A stretch of 40,474 nucleotides of DNA, taken from JBPBPI01 sp050954885 (GTDB taxonomy: Bacteria > Pseudomonadota > Alphaproteobacteria > Caedimonadales > Caedimonadaceae). The DNA lies in assembly GCA_050954885.1 (NCBI GenBank), contig JBPBPI010000102.1, positions 1 through 40,474 of the forward strand. Reading direction: 5' to 3'. The position numbers were made by a program, and so were the translations under genes. Of this stretch, positions 8,318 through 15,509 are shown one piece after another (within the stretch, counting starts at the first letter, position 1; each line of letters opens with the position of its first letter). Under the pieces are notes generated by a model that saw only the letters and a list, made by a program, of their open reading frames with translations, searched no databases and was not told the origin of the DNA.

Positions 8318-9271
8318 ATGATATCAATAGTTGAACATTTGGTAGGTCCAAAGCTTTTTAAATTATTAAAGGGCTGGCACAATTGGCTTCAAATTGAAAA
8401 AAATTATGCACAATTGACGGTTTTTCATTATACGCAGGATCTAAAACACTTTTTTACTTTTTTACAAAATCATTGGGGTGAAAATGCTGAAGTTGACAAA
8501 TTTGAGAATTTAACCAGTGCCGATGTGCGTGCTTATTTGGCGCATCGCCTAAGCCAAGGAGTGTGCCACCGGTCGAATGCCCGTGGTGTCTCAGCCTTAA
8601 GATCTTTCAATACTTATTTGGAAAAAAGGCATCATATTCGATCTCCTGCCTTATCTTTACTGTCTTTGCCGCGGTTGAAGACCACCCTTCCCCGTCCTTT
8701 GCCTGTGAGTGATGCCTTACGCGTCACTGAGACGCCTGTTTTCGAAAATTCTGAAGATTGGATGGACGATCGAGACGAGGCTTTGTTTACTCTACTATAT
8801 GGTTGTGGTTTGCGGTTGTCTGAGGCGTTAAATCTGAACATCGCCGATATTTCCTTGACCAGTCGTTCTTTGATTGTCCGCGGTAAAGGCAATAAAGAGC
8901 GTGTCATTCCCTTGCAACCTATCATCAAAGAAAAGATCCATTATTATCTGACCAATGCACCTCATGCCAGTGACGTTAAAAATCCTTTATTCATTGGCCT
9001 GCAAGGTAACCGATTGTCCGCCGGTGTGGCCCAACGACAAATGCGACGTTTGCGCAATCAGTTGGGTTTGCCGGACTCTGCCACGCCTCATGCCCTGCGC
9101 CATAGTTTTGCCACCCATCTTTTGGCAGCCGGCGGCAATTTGCGCATGATTCAAGAACTTTTGGGGCATGCTTCACTTACCAGTACACAAAAATATACCG
9201 ATATTGAAACCACTCAATTGTTAAATGTTTATCAAAATACTCATCCCCGTGCGCGTCGTTCTGAAAAGTAG
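8318..9271 (+). CDS. xerC: Tyrosine recombinase XerC
   Basis: 317 residues. XerC with XerD resolves chromosome dimers at dif sites during division. The N-terminal SAM-like core-binding domain spans about 12-105 and the catalytic domain about 130-305. The catalytic set is complete: Arg165 (GCGLRLSE), Lys190 (RGKGNKE), His258-x-x-Arg261 (PHALRHSFATHLL), His284 (LLGHASL) and the nucleophile Tyr293 (QKYTDIE). The ending VYQNTHPRARR resembles XerC rather than XerD. It is convergent with the lipase gene 10 bp away. An integron or phage integrase is unlikely given the length and the lack of mobile neighbours. Confidence 0.88.
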   Translation: MISIVEHLVGPKLFKLLKGWHNWLQIEKNYAQLTVFHYTQDLKHFFTFLQNHWGENAEVDKFENLTSADVRAYLAHRLSQGVCHRSNARGVSALRSFNTYLEKRHHIRSPALSLLSLPRLKTTLPRPLPVSDALRVTETPVFENSEDWMDDRDEALFTLLYGCGLRLSEALNLNIADISLTSRSLIVRGKGNKERVIPLQPIIKEKIHYYLTNAPHASDVKNPLFIGLQGNRLSAGVAQRQMRRLRNQLGLPDSATPHALRHSFATHLLAAGGNLRMIQELLGHASLTSTQKYTDIETTQLLNVYQNTHPRARRSEK

Positions 9272-9281
9272 TGTTTTTTAG

Positions 9282-10742
9282 TTAAAAAATACTTTTAATG
9301 CGGCCCCATAAGGTTGACTTTTGTTTCTTAATCGCGCCTTGTTCAAGCAATTGATTAAGAGCCGGTGTATTGGGTAGATATCCTGCTACGACATTGGGTT
9401 GAAAATAAGCCCCCGATTTAGGTTGATTCATGGTTCCGCCATAATGAAGGCCGGCAAAATAGGTCTCCAATGCATCTCTTCCTGTCGATAAGGCAACTTT
9501 CAGGGAAACAGGTGCCAGACGCTTGAAGAATCTAAAGGGATTTTGTTTAAGATCTGCGCTCAATTCATTTTTTGTGTTGTTAATTTTTTGCATTGTGCGC
9601 GCATACAAAGCATTGGTCTCAGGTTCAATACGTCGAGTTAGAGCATCTTTAGACAAGTCTGCTGCCAAATAACCCATACTTGCACCGCCACCATCTCCCC
9701 CAAACCTTTGGGCAAGCTTGTTGCCAACAAAAGGAATTTTACTTAACAAATTTGTCATGGTCTTACCGGGCGACCCAGAAGGTACGGGATCTGATAAAAA
9801 GCCACCGGTGACATTTTGGCGAATTATATTTTCTTTGCCAACTGTTGCGTGAATCCATTCTCTAGCTTTTTGATCACCCACCCGCGGTGCCGATAAAAGA
9901 TAAGAAACGATGGTGTTGCTTTTTTTATTGTCAAAATCTTTGCCCAACAAAAGATCATCTTTTAAATTTTCAGTCAACATGGCAGACACCAAGGTGGCCA
10001 GTGCTGCACCTTGACTGTGGCCTGTCACCATAATTCTGGCATTTTTACGATCTTGGATGCTCATGTCTTGATAAAATGATCGTATTTGTGTTGTAATGTT
10101 TGCCATCATTGCGGTTGTTCTTTGATAAAATCCACGATGCATTTTGCCATAATCTGTTTGCATCATTTGAGCATCAAAATTGACTTCCCAATCGGCAGAA
10201 CCTTCTTCGTCTTCTTTGGTTTGAGATCCTCGGATGGCGATGGTAAATTGATTGGTCATGCGGTTATAAGCCACAAATCCAGGGATATCTTCCACACGAT
10301 TGCCTTTACCGGTAAAGCCCGAAAAAGGTCTGATTTCCCATCCTTGTTCGCTGAACAGTTCGGTCAAAAATATAATTTTATCACTTTCGCCTCGCCCCAT
10401 GGCATAGGTCAATAAATTCATATCGATCAAGGTGGGAATGACTTTTTGAATATCATCGGCCACCTCAAATTTATTATTGCCCAATTCTTTGACAAAAGAC
10501 GCATATACCTTGGCAGGCGTTTGCTTGATTTGTTGTATTTCATCAAAGGTTGAGAATTTTTGATAAGTTTGAGCATAGGCCCGATCATAATCATCAAATG
10601 AATTTTGTTGGGAAGACATTTTTGAAGCATATGATCTTCCCGCAAGATCCAAACCGTTATCATGAGGACCTAAATAAGTATTGGCATACGAAGTTGCGTA
10701 ACTAAAAAATAAAATAAAACTTATAATAAATCTTATTTTCAT
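9282..10742 (-). CDS. Exported class 3 lipase (alpha/beta hydrolase)
   Basis: 486 residues. Residues 1-20 are a signal peptide (ending SYANTY). The Lipase_3 core spans about 110-435: FVAYN then FTIAIRGSQ (oxyanion strand), GFYQRT, the nucleophile elbow VTGHSQGAALAT with Ser243, SAPRVGD, Asp318 in LSDPVPS and His433 in GLHYGG. The Ser-Asp-His triad is therefore complete. Class 3 enzymes hydrolyse triacylglycerols or phospholipids. With a signal peptide it probably acts outside the cell, possibly on host membranes (inference). A segment of about 100 residues between the Asp and the His is an insertion compared with compact lipases. It has its own upstream region and is convergent with xerC. Confidence 0.82.
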   Translation of the reverse strand: MKIRFIISFILFFSYATSYANTYLGPHDNGLDLAGRSYASKMSSQQNSFDDYDRAYAQTYQKFSTFDEIQQIKQTPAKVYASFVKELGNNKFEVADDIQKVIPTLIDMNLLTYAMGRGESDKIIFLTELFSEQGWEIRPFSGFTGKGNRVEDIPGFVAYNRMTNQFTIAIRGSQTKEDEEGSADWEVNFDAQMMQTDYGKMHRGFYQRTTAMMANITTQIRSFYQDMSIQDRKNARIMVTGHSQGAALATLVSAMLTENLKDDLLLGKDFDNKKSNTIVSYLLSAPRVGDQKAREWIHATVGKENIIRQNVTGGFLSDPVPSGSPGKTMTNLLSKIPFVGNKLAQRFGGDGGGASMGYLAADLSKDALTRRIEPETNALYARTMQKINNTKNELSADLKQNPFRFFKRLAPVSLKVALSTGRDALETYFAGLHYGGTMNQPKSGAYFQPNVVAGYLPNTPALNQLLEQGAIKKQKSTLWGRIKSIF

Positions 10743-10851
10743 AAAAATTGCCTAAATTATTATTGTCAATAATTTATTATTTCACATGAGTCATTTATTA
10801 TAGGTTAATTTTATTCTTTAAATCGCACAGTTACTTCAAATATCTTTTTGA

Positions 10852-11379
10852 TCAAAAAATGAACTTATCAAGATTTAAATTTTTCCTCCTTTTTTTATGA
10901 TTTTGTTGGGCGTGGGCGTTAAGGACATCGAAGCATTGGGCACCTTGGGTGACCTGTTCCAACACCATCCAACCTGTGGGTGTCAGGGTTATTGTAGCAT
11001 TAGCGGGAGACGACGCGCGCAGCAGGAGTTGCTCCCCCAGGCTTGCTTCAAGGTTTCGTATGGCACGGCTGATAGATGGTTGCGAGAGGTGAAGGTATTT
11101 CTCAGCCTTTGTAAAGCTACCGGCTTTGACCACAAAATAAAAGATACGCAATTGGTTCCAATCGATGTTTTTAAGGACAACTGACTGAAAGCGATGCACT
11201 CTCTTGGGTAATTCCAGATCAAAGTCATTGCCATAATCATATTCAAGTCGGTCTTGTCTTAAATCTTGTTTAAGATCTTTAAAATGTTGATAGGTCACAT
11301 GATCCGAAAGATTGTCGTCTTTGTCTAAATACAGAGGCTGAGTTGAGGCTCTGAGGTCGCATTTATACTGTGTATCCAT
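10852..11379 (-). CDS. Short LysR-type HTH protein lacking the effector-binding domain
   Basis: 175 residues against about 300 for normal LysR regulators. Residues 71-136 are a typical LysR winged helix-turn-helix: WNQLRIFYFVVKAGSFTKAE, LSQPSISRAIRNLEASLGE and TLTPTG. About 70 hydrophilic residues precede it. Only about 38 residues, rich in Lys/Arg at the end, follow, so the periplasmic-binding-protein-like sensor domain is absent. It probably binds DNA without a small-molecule inducer. The start at 11379 has AAGGA 7 bp upstream. The complete reading frame and good ribosome-binding site suggest a genuine short regulator rather than a decaying gene, but truncation by an old deletion is possible. 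Confidence 0.75.
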   Translation of the reverse strand: MDTQYKCDLRASTQPLYLDKDDNLSDHVTYQHFKDLKQDLRQDRLEYDYGNDFDLELPKRVHRFQSVVLKNIDWNQLRIFYFVVKAGSFTKAEKYLHLSQPSISRAIRNLEASLGEQLLLRASSPANATITLTPTGWMVLEQVTQGAQCFDVLNAHAQQNHKKRRKNLNLDKFIF

Positions 11380-11529
11380 GATGTGTTCCTTGTGAAAAAA
11401 GAACAGCGAGAAGCCACCAAGTATCTTGTTGAAAAGACCAATGAAGGATCAAATCTAAGACTTAAATGACCAAGCTTATGTATGCTTTAACCAAAGCACT
11501 GACTTCCCGCTGCACAATTGTGTCAACAG

Positions 11530-11727
11530 CTAAGAAGTTATAAACCTTATGTCACCAGTTCTTGAAAAGAGGGCAAACAACCAATCATTTTTGGCACAAA
11601 ACAACGTAAAATAATCCTGTGATTTTGCCTGAAAATTCACATAATGATTCGATGTTTTTGAGCGATAAAATTTATGGATATGTGATTGCGTTGCAAGAGG
11701 TGATGTGGATATAATACGTCCAGCCAT
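11530..11727 (-). CDS. Possible small ORF of unknown function
   Basis: 65 codons starting MAGRIISTSPLATQSH and ending TGDIRFITS. It is preceded by AAAGGAT at ribosome-binding distance (7 bp). There is no signal peptide, membrane segment or family that I recognise. It reads toward the LysR-like gene, from which it is separated by about 150 bp, and lies in an otherwise empty 640-bp gap. It could be a leader peptide or chance. The ribosome-binding site is the only support. Confidence 0.25.
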   Translation of the reverse strand: MAGRIISTSPLATQSHIHKFYRSKTSNHYVNFQAKSQDYFTLFCAKNDWLFALFSRTGDIRFITS

Positions 11728-11762
11728 AATGACTATCCTTTCGATTTAAGTCGTTTTGGTTA

Positions 11763-11797
11763 GTACATAATCAAATGTTCTAGCATTTGTTGTGTAC
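11763..11797. other. Imperfect hairpin upstream of the small ORF
   Basis: CAAATG (11772) pairs with CATTTG (11784) around a 6-nt loop, and GTACA (11763) with TGTAC (11793), separated by a small internal bulge. No T-run follows on either strand, so it is more likely a protein-binding palindrome or leader structure than a terminator. Confidence 0.3.
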
Positions 11798-12022
11798 GCG
11801 GTGGAGTTGAGATTTAATGATCTTGATTCCACCTGTTTATTCAATCAAAAAACTGCATGCCTTTTGATCATCCTTAAGATACATACGTTCCATACAAAAT
11901 TGCAAGGATTATTATGGGTCATGCTAAAATCATATGAAACTTGTGAATCTTAATTGACTTTTAAATGACAAAATATCATCTGTTAATTATTATCAACATT
12001 CAGATTTTATAGAGAGTTAGCT

Positions 12023-12355
12023 ATGAACAAATTTTTATTATCTTTAATGGCATTACTCTTGTTATCTCAAGGCGACTGTTTTGCCACCAAAAGAATTTTA
12101 GAGTTAGAAGAAGCAGAAGAAAATAATACTAAAAGACAAAAAGTTTTTCATCAATCTTTAAATTTAGAAGATAAAACAATTGATGTTACTTCTAATAGAC
12201 AAGAAAATTTTGCTCAACCTTTGATTTTAAAAAATGAAGAAATTATTATTCGAGAATTTTCAATAAACAGTCCTAGATTGACACTATATGTTGAACCTAA
12301 TGCCCTAAAACTAAGTAATCGGAAGCTCCCGTCTACAAATAATACTCATGATTAA
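12023..12355 (+). CDS. Small exported protein with basic NLS-like cluster
   Basis: 110 residues. Residues 1-21 form a clear signal peptide (LLSLMALLLLSQGDCFA). The mature N-terminus has KR, a 12-residue acidic spacer, then KRQK, which fits the spacing of a bipartite nuclear localisation signal. The motif NTKRQK is echoed as NTKRQR at the same place in the exported protein at 27668-28075. The rest is polar and unrecognised. An AGAGAG ribosome-binding site lies just upstream of the ATG. It may be a small secreted effector (inference). Confidence 0.6.
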   Translation: MNKFLLSLMALLLLSQGDCFATKRILELEEAEENNTKRQKVFHQSLNLEDKTIDVTSNRQENFAQPLILKNEEIIIREFSINSPRLTLYVEPNALKLSNRKLPSTNNTHD

Positions 12356-12443
12356 ATCTCAAATTATATCGTTGGTACCAAACTGAAGTTTTAATTAAGA
12401 TTATTTTTTGGAATTTTTAACATACAACTGAATGTCTTTTTTA

Positions 12444-12484
12444 AATAAGAGAGCTTAACTGAGATTTTGCGAAGCTTTCTTATT
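12444..12484. other. 13-bp stem hairpin downstream of the 12023 gene
   Basis: AATAAGAGAGCTT (12444-12456) pairs with AAGCTTTCTTATT (12472-12484), one pair being G-U, around a 15-nt loop. No T-run follows, so it may stabilise the 3' end of the message rather than act as a classical intrinsic terminator. Confidence 0.4.
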
Positions 12485-12506
12485 TAATAGATATATCAAT
12501 ATTTAA

Positions 12507-12725
12507 TACTGTTTATATAATCAATCTAAAGAAGATTCATCAAATCTAATAGAACAATATTATTTGAATAAAACAATAGAAGTTTTAACTTTAGAACTTT
12601 TAACTCGTATTGTTATAAAAGATTTAAATTCATATATCATGACAAGTTCTAACTATAGAGATATGATCAGCGATTTGACAAAAACAGGTAAGCTGGCATT
12701 TGAATTTCTTGATATGATAAATTAA
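12507..12725 (+). pseudogene. Decayed ORF fragment, no start codon
   Basis: An open frame of about 72 codons runs from a stop at 12504 to a TAA at 12723-12725. It includes NLIEQYYLNKTIEVLTLELL and ends AFEFLDMIN. It has normal protein-like composition but no ATG or GTG with a ribosome-binding site near its beginning, so it looks like the 3' remnant of a gene. The family is unknown. A strong hairpin lies 34 bp after its stop, where a terminator would be expected. Confidence 0.35.
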
Positions 12726-12758
12726 AAAATTAATCTACTTAAAAATGACAAATAGCTT

Positions 12759-12790
12759 TATAGCTTGGCTGAGAAATCAGCTAAGCTATA
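12759..12790. terminator. Hairpin terminator between convergent units
   Basis: TATAGCTTGGCTGA (12759-12772) pairs with TCAGCTAAGCTATA (12777-12790), 14 bp with one G-U pair, closed by a GAAA tetraloop. It lies 27 bp past the stop of the minus-strand gene at 12818. T-rich but interrupted tracts follow on the minus strand. It is probably a terminator serving the minus-strand gene and possibly both strands. Confidence 0.6.
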
Positions 12791-12817
12791 AATATTTAAA
12801 CCTTTGTTATTTTGAAA

Positions 12818-13615
12818 TCAATCTACCATATCACTATAAGCTTGAAGTGCGACTTCTCTGGATATCTTACGATTTCCTTCATAAATCTTAGCCGCAACAA
12901 GATCAGCAATCTTTTGGCGATCTTGTAATTTTGTTTCTGTCATGACTTTGCCGACTTCTGTTAGAACAATTGTAGATGTCGGATCATTATAAGAATCTAC
13001 TTCCTCTTCAACTGGTTTTTCAGCAACAACTGATACTGCTTTAAAATGATCTTCTTTAAACATATCGGCGTTGATACCTTTATTTTCAATTAAATCATAA
13101 ATATTTTTGGCAATGATAGGATTTAAATCATAAGCTTTTACAGCAAAGTCTACAATTTCTTCTCTCGTTGGTTCAAAAAAATTTTCATGTATAGCTGCGT
13201 ATTCTTTAAGTTTTACAAACTCTTTATGTAAATCTTCAATCTCTTGATCAAGGAACATTTTCTTCTCGGCTAATGTTACATCAAGATCATACCTTCTGTT
13301 GATTTGATCATCACTGAGTTTAACTATATTTTCTAATTTTCTGATTGTTGTTGGATATTTTTTGTCATTTTCATATTTGAGTGGTATATCAAACTGATTT
13401 AATTTATTGTGATATGATTTATTTAAATAAAACATCGTTTCCTTAACAGCATTATAATCATCTTCTGTTACAGGAACCAACTCTAAAGATTCTTTTATAG
13501 CTCTCGCAAGTTCAGCATCTTCATAAGCTTGTTCTGATGCCATGCTACATGACGCACTTAAAATGCCCATTAGACAAATAGAAGAGTATAAATTTTTTAA
13601 CTTAATGCTTTTCAT
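12818..13615 (-). CDS. Exported protein with a ubiquitin-interacting-like motif (UIM)
   Basis: 265 residues. Residues 1-27 are a Sec signal (ending CSMASEQ); a Cys near the cleavage site does not fit a good lipobox. Directly after the signal, EDAELARAIKESLE matches the eukaryotic UIM pattern: acidic run, hydrophobic Leu, invariant Ala, invariant Ser three residues before an acidic residue. The rest is helical and charged, with the C-terminal segment REEIVDFAVKAYDL and a stretch near the end reading SREVALQAYSDMVD. No enzyme family is recognised. It is divergent from the 13823 gene. Binding of host ubiquitin is a hypothesis from one short motif, but the match is close. Signal plus eukaryote-type motif suits an effector. 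Confidence 0.6.
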   Translation of the reverse strand: MKSIKLKNLYSSICLMGILSASCSMASEQAYEDAELARAIKESLELVPVTEDDYNAVKETMFYLNKSYHNKLNQFDIPLKYENDKKYPTTIRKLENIVKLSDDQINRRYDLDVTLAEKKMFLDQEIEDLHKEFVKLKEYAAIHENFFEPTREEIVDFAVKAYDLNPIIAKNIYDLIENKGINADMFKEDHFKAVSVVAEKPVEEEVDSYNDPTSTIVLTEVGKVMTETKLQDRQKIADLVAAKIYEGNRKISREVALQAYSDMVD

Positions 13616-13822
13616 AATATATCCTTTATATTTTTAATTTTCAAAATACATCTACAAGAAATTTATAGATCAATCAAACGTTATAATTACAATACAGGCG
13701 TGCATTTAATGCATTTAAAGATATTTTTGAAAAAATTTATTTTAAAAATTTAATCTTTATTAATAAAAGTAAAATAAAATTATATTAATACTTTTTATTG
13801 TTAATTTAATTAGAGTAAAAAA
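13616..13822. promoter_or_regulatory. Divergent promoter region with 9-bp tandem repeat
   Basis: This 207-bp very AT-rich gap separates two divergent genes for exported proteins and must carry both promoters. TGCATTTAA occurs twice in direct succession at 13701-13718, in the middle of the region, and could be an operator. No confident -35/-10 pair was assigned. Confidence 0.35.
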
Positions 13823-15427
13823 ATGTCTTTATATTCAAAACTTATGTCAAGCCTTATTGTTTTATCTACATTTTTAAAAGTAGGTGCTTTTGCCTCTGAA
13901 AATCAGCATTTAGATAAAGCTGATATAAGATATATTAAAAAACTGGGCGTAAGTCCGGAAGATTATATTGAAAGTCGCTTAAAAGTTTTAAAAGAACAAC
14001 ATTTGGAAGATATCTATGATATAAAACCTATTGATATTGCCGTAAAATGCTTAAATATAACGCGATCAGAATATAGAGTAGCGGCCGAAAAGGCAAATCT
14101 TTACAATTTTACAATTTTAGATTTCATCATTGCCAATAAAATTGCCCAGCAAAAAAATATTGATATTAAACTTGTTCCTTCAGATGAGATTAAGGCAGAT
14201 TATTTAAAACTTACTTTGCCTGAATATTATATCGCACAAAAAGTAGCTGAAAAATTAGGCATTGATATTTCTGAAGTTACGCCTCGCCAAATCAAAGAAG
14301 AAGATTTATTGAATATAACCACCAAATATCAATCTCTTAATGACAATGAAAAAAAGTTTTTACAAGGCATTACAAAAATCGACAATTTTACGTATTATCA
14401 AGATTTAATAGACAAAAAAGCACGATTAATTATGGAACGACTTGATGATAATAATATAGAAAGATGGAAAAATTTTGCATCTGATGAGGTAACATATGGT
14501 AGTGAATTAAAGATTTCAAGTGCTGAAAAACAAAAAGTAACATTTTCAGGTTTTGCAAATGATGGAGCAGGACACTTTAAAAGAGTTATTGATTTATATC
14601 CTTCTATTAATGACGGTATAAATAACAATCAAATTTGGATTGCTTACATTACTGATAATTTTGACCTGACAAAGCAGAAATTAAATTATAAAGAATGGGA
14701 AAAATCTATTTTATACAATATGACGGTTGTTACTTCACCTGATGCCCTTATCACATCTCATATGGGTATCAGTAAAACGACACATGGCGTTGAAAAAAAC
14801 TTTAGAGGAAATTCAGTAGGTCTGCATCAGTTTGCTGCAAAAATCATGCTGTCCTTAAATAGCGAGCGACGTTTCATGATTAATGCACCAGCGTGGGTCA
14901 TGGAATCAATTATTGCAGACGCTTTACCAGAGGGATTATATGCAGGTACACGAGAGATGAAAGCAAGTTTAGAAAAAACAGCAAATGTGTCTTTTAAAGA
15001 ATGGTTATCTTCCAAAAAAGGACAAGCAGAGAAAAGTCGATTGCTAAAACTAGCTAAATATTCTGACGAAGAAAATATCAGAAAACCAGTTTATAACGAA
15101 GACAATGAGGCTGAAAGACAAAAATTGCAAGATCAGTTACTAAAATCTTTTAATAGCTTACAGCAATATGTTGACCGTAAAGGAAATAAAAAAGAGACTT
15201 TAAATAACTTTTTAGAACAACATCCACCTATTATATCTTTGGGGCACAAAGGAAAAAACATAGGTCGAGAAATGACGATTTATGAAAGTCCCGCCAGCCA
15301 AAATGTTTTTTTAAAAGTTTCGGCTGAGAATAATTCTATTTACAAATGGATGTTTACCGAACCATTTGAGGCTGCCGGGACTACTCATTACATTGCGGTT
15401 GATCTTCACAAACTTACGCAACAATGA
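13823..15427 (+). CDS. Exported 534-residue protein of unknown function
   Basis: Residues 1-24 are a Sec-type signal (IVLSTFLKVGAFASENQ). Residues 25-190 are helical with at least two similar blocks built around IDI, a KxxxxDEIKADYLxLT-like segment and YYIAQKVAEKLGIDIS. Residues about 190-400 form a mixed region: SGFANDGAGHFKRVI, NNQIWIAYITDNF and FRGNSVGLHQFAAKIML. The last weakly resembles the acetyl-CoA loop of GNAT acetyltransferases, but the other GNAT motifs are not clear. The C-terminal part is Lys/Glu-rich and then beta-rich (NVFLKVSAENNSIYKWMF). I do not assign a function. It is divergent from the UIM-like gene and followed by a bidirectional terminator. Confidence 0.6.
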   Translation: MSLYSKLMSSLIVLSTFLKVGAFASENQHLDKADIRYIKKLGVSPEDYIESRLKVLKEQHLEDIYDIKPIDIAVKCLNITRSEYRVAAEKANLYNFTILDFIIANKIAQQKNIDIKLVPSDEIKADYLKLTLPEYYIAQKVAEKLGIDISEVTPRQIKEEDLLNITTKYQSLNDNEKKFLQGITKIDNFTYYQDLIDKKARLIMERLDDNNIERWKNFASDEVTYGSELKISSAEKQKVTFSGFANDGAGHFKRVIDLYPSINDGINNNQIWIAYITDNFDLTKQKLNYKEWEKSILYNMTVVTSPDALITSHMGISKTTHGVEKNFRGNSVGLHQFAAKIMLSLNSERRFMINAPAWVMESIIADALPEGLYAGTREMKASLEKTANVSFKEWLSSKKGQAEKSRLLKLAKYSDEENIRKPVYNEDNEAERQKLQDQLLKSFNSLQQYVDRKGNKKETLNNFLEQHPPIISLGHKGKNIGREMTIYESPASQNVFLKVSAENNSIYKWMFTEPFEAAGTTHYIAVDLHKLTQQ

Positions 15428-15464
15428 ATATTTAAAACGTATTACACGAACTGTTAATTAAAAA

Positions 15465-15509
15465 AAGTCGTTTCTTCTATTATTTTTAAGAAGAAACAAC
15501 TTCTTTTTT
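15465..15509. terminator. Bidirectional intrinsic terminator
   Basis: AAGTCGTTTCTTCT (15465-15478) pairs with AGAAGAAACAACTT (15489-15502) with one mismatch. On the plus strand it is followed by TCTTTTTT-type sequence, on the minus strand by a run of seven T. It closes the 13823 gene from one side and overlaps the uvrA stop codon (15486-15488) from the other. Confidence 0.75.

Larger units (their letters stand above)
11380..12022. other. 643-bp intergenic region with one possible small ORF and a hairpin
   Basis: The region between the LysR-like gene and the 12023 gene holds a possible small minus-strand ORF (11530-11727) and, just upstream of it, an imperfect hairpin at 11763-11797. No tRNA, insertion sequence or recognisable gene remnant was seen in the rest. 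Confidence 0.5.
12356..12817. other. 462-bp region with decayed ORF and two hairpins
   Basis: The region between the 12023 gene and the convergent 12818 gene contains a start-less open frame (12507-12725), an RNA hairpin at 12444-12484 and a strong hairpin at 12759-12790. Nothing else was recognised. Confidence 0.6.

Noticed and set aside
9260..9300. Terminator between xerC and the lipase gene
   Set aside because: The AT-only palindrome there would have a loop of two to four bases and no GC in the stem, so it is too weak to call.
11380..12022. tRNA or small stable RNA in the large intergenic gaps
   Set aside because: I looked for a T-loop GTTCGA-type sequence and cloverleaf pairing in gaps over 300 bp and saw none; a covariance-model search would be decisive.
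13823..15427. GNAT acetyltransferase assignment
   Set aside because: Only one loop resembles the acetyl-CoA motif; the strands and other motifs of the family were not identifiable.
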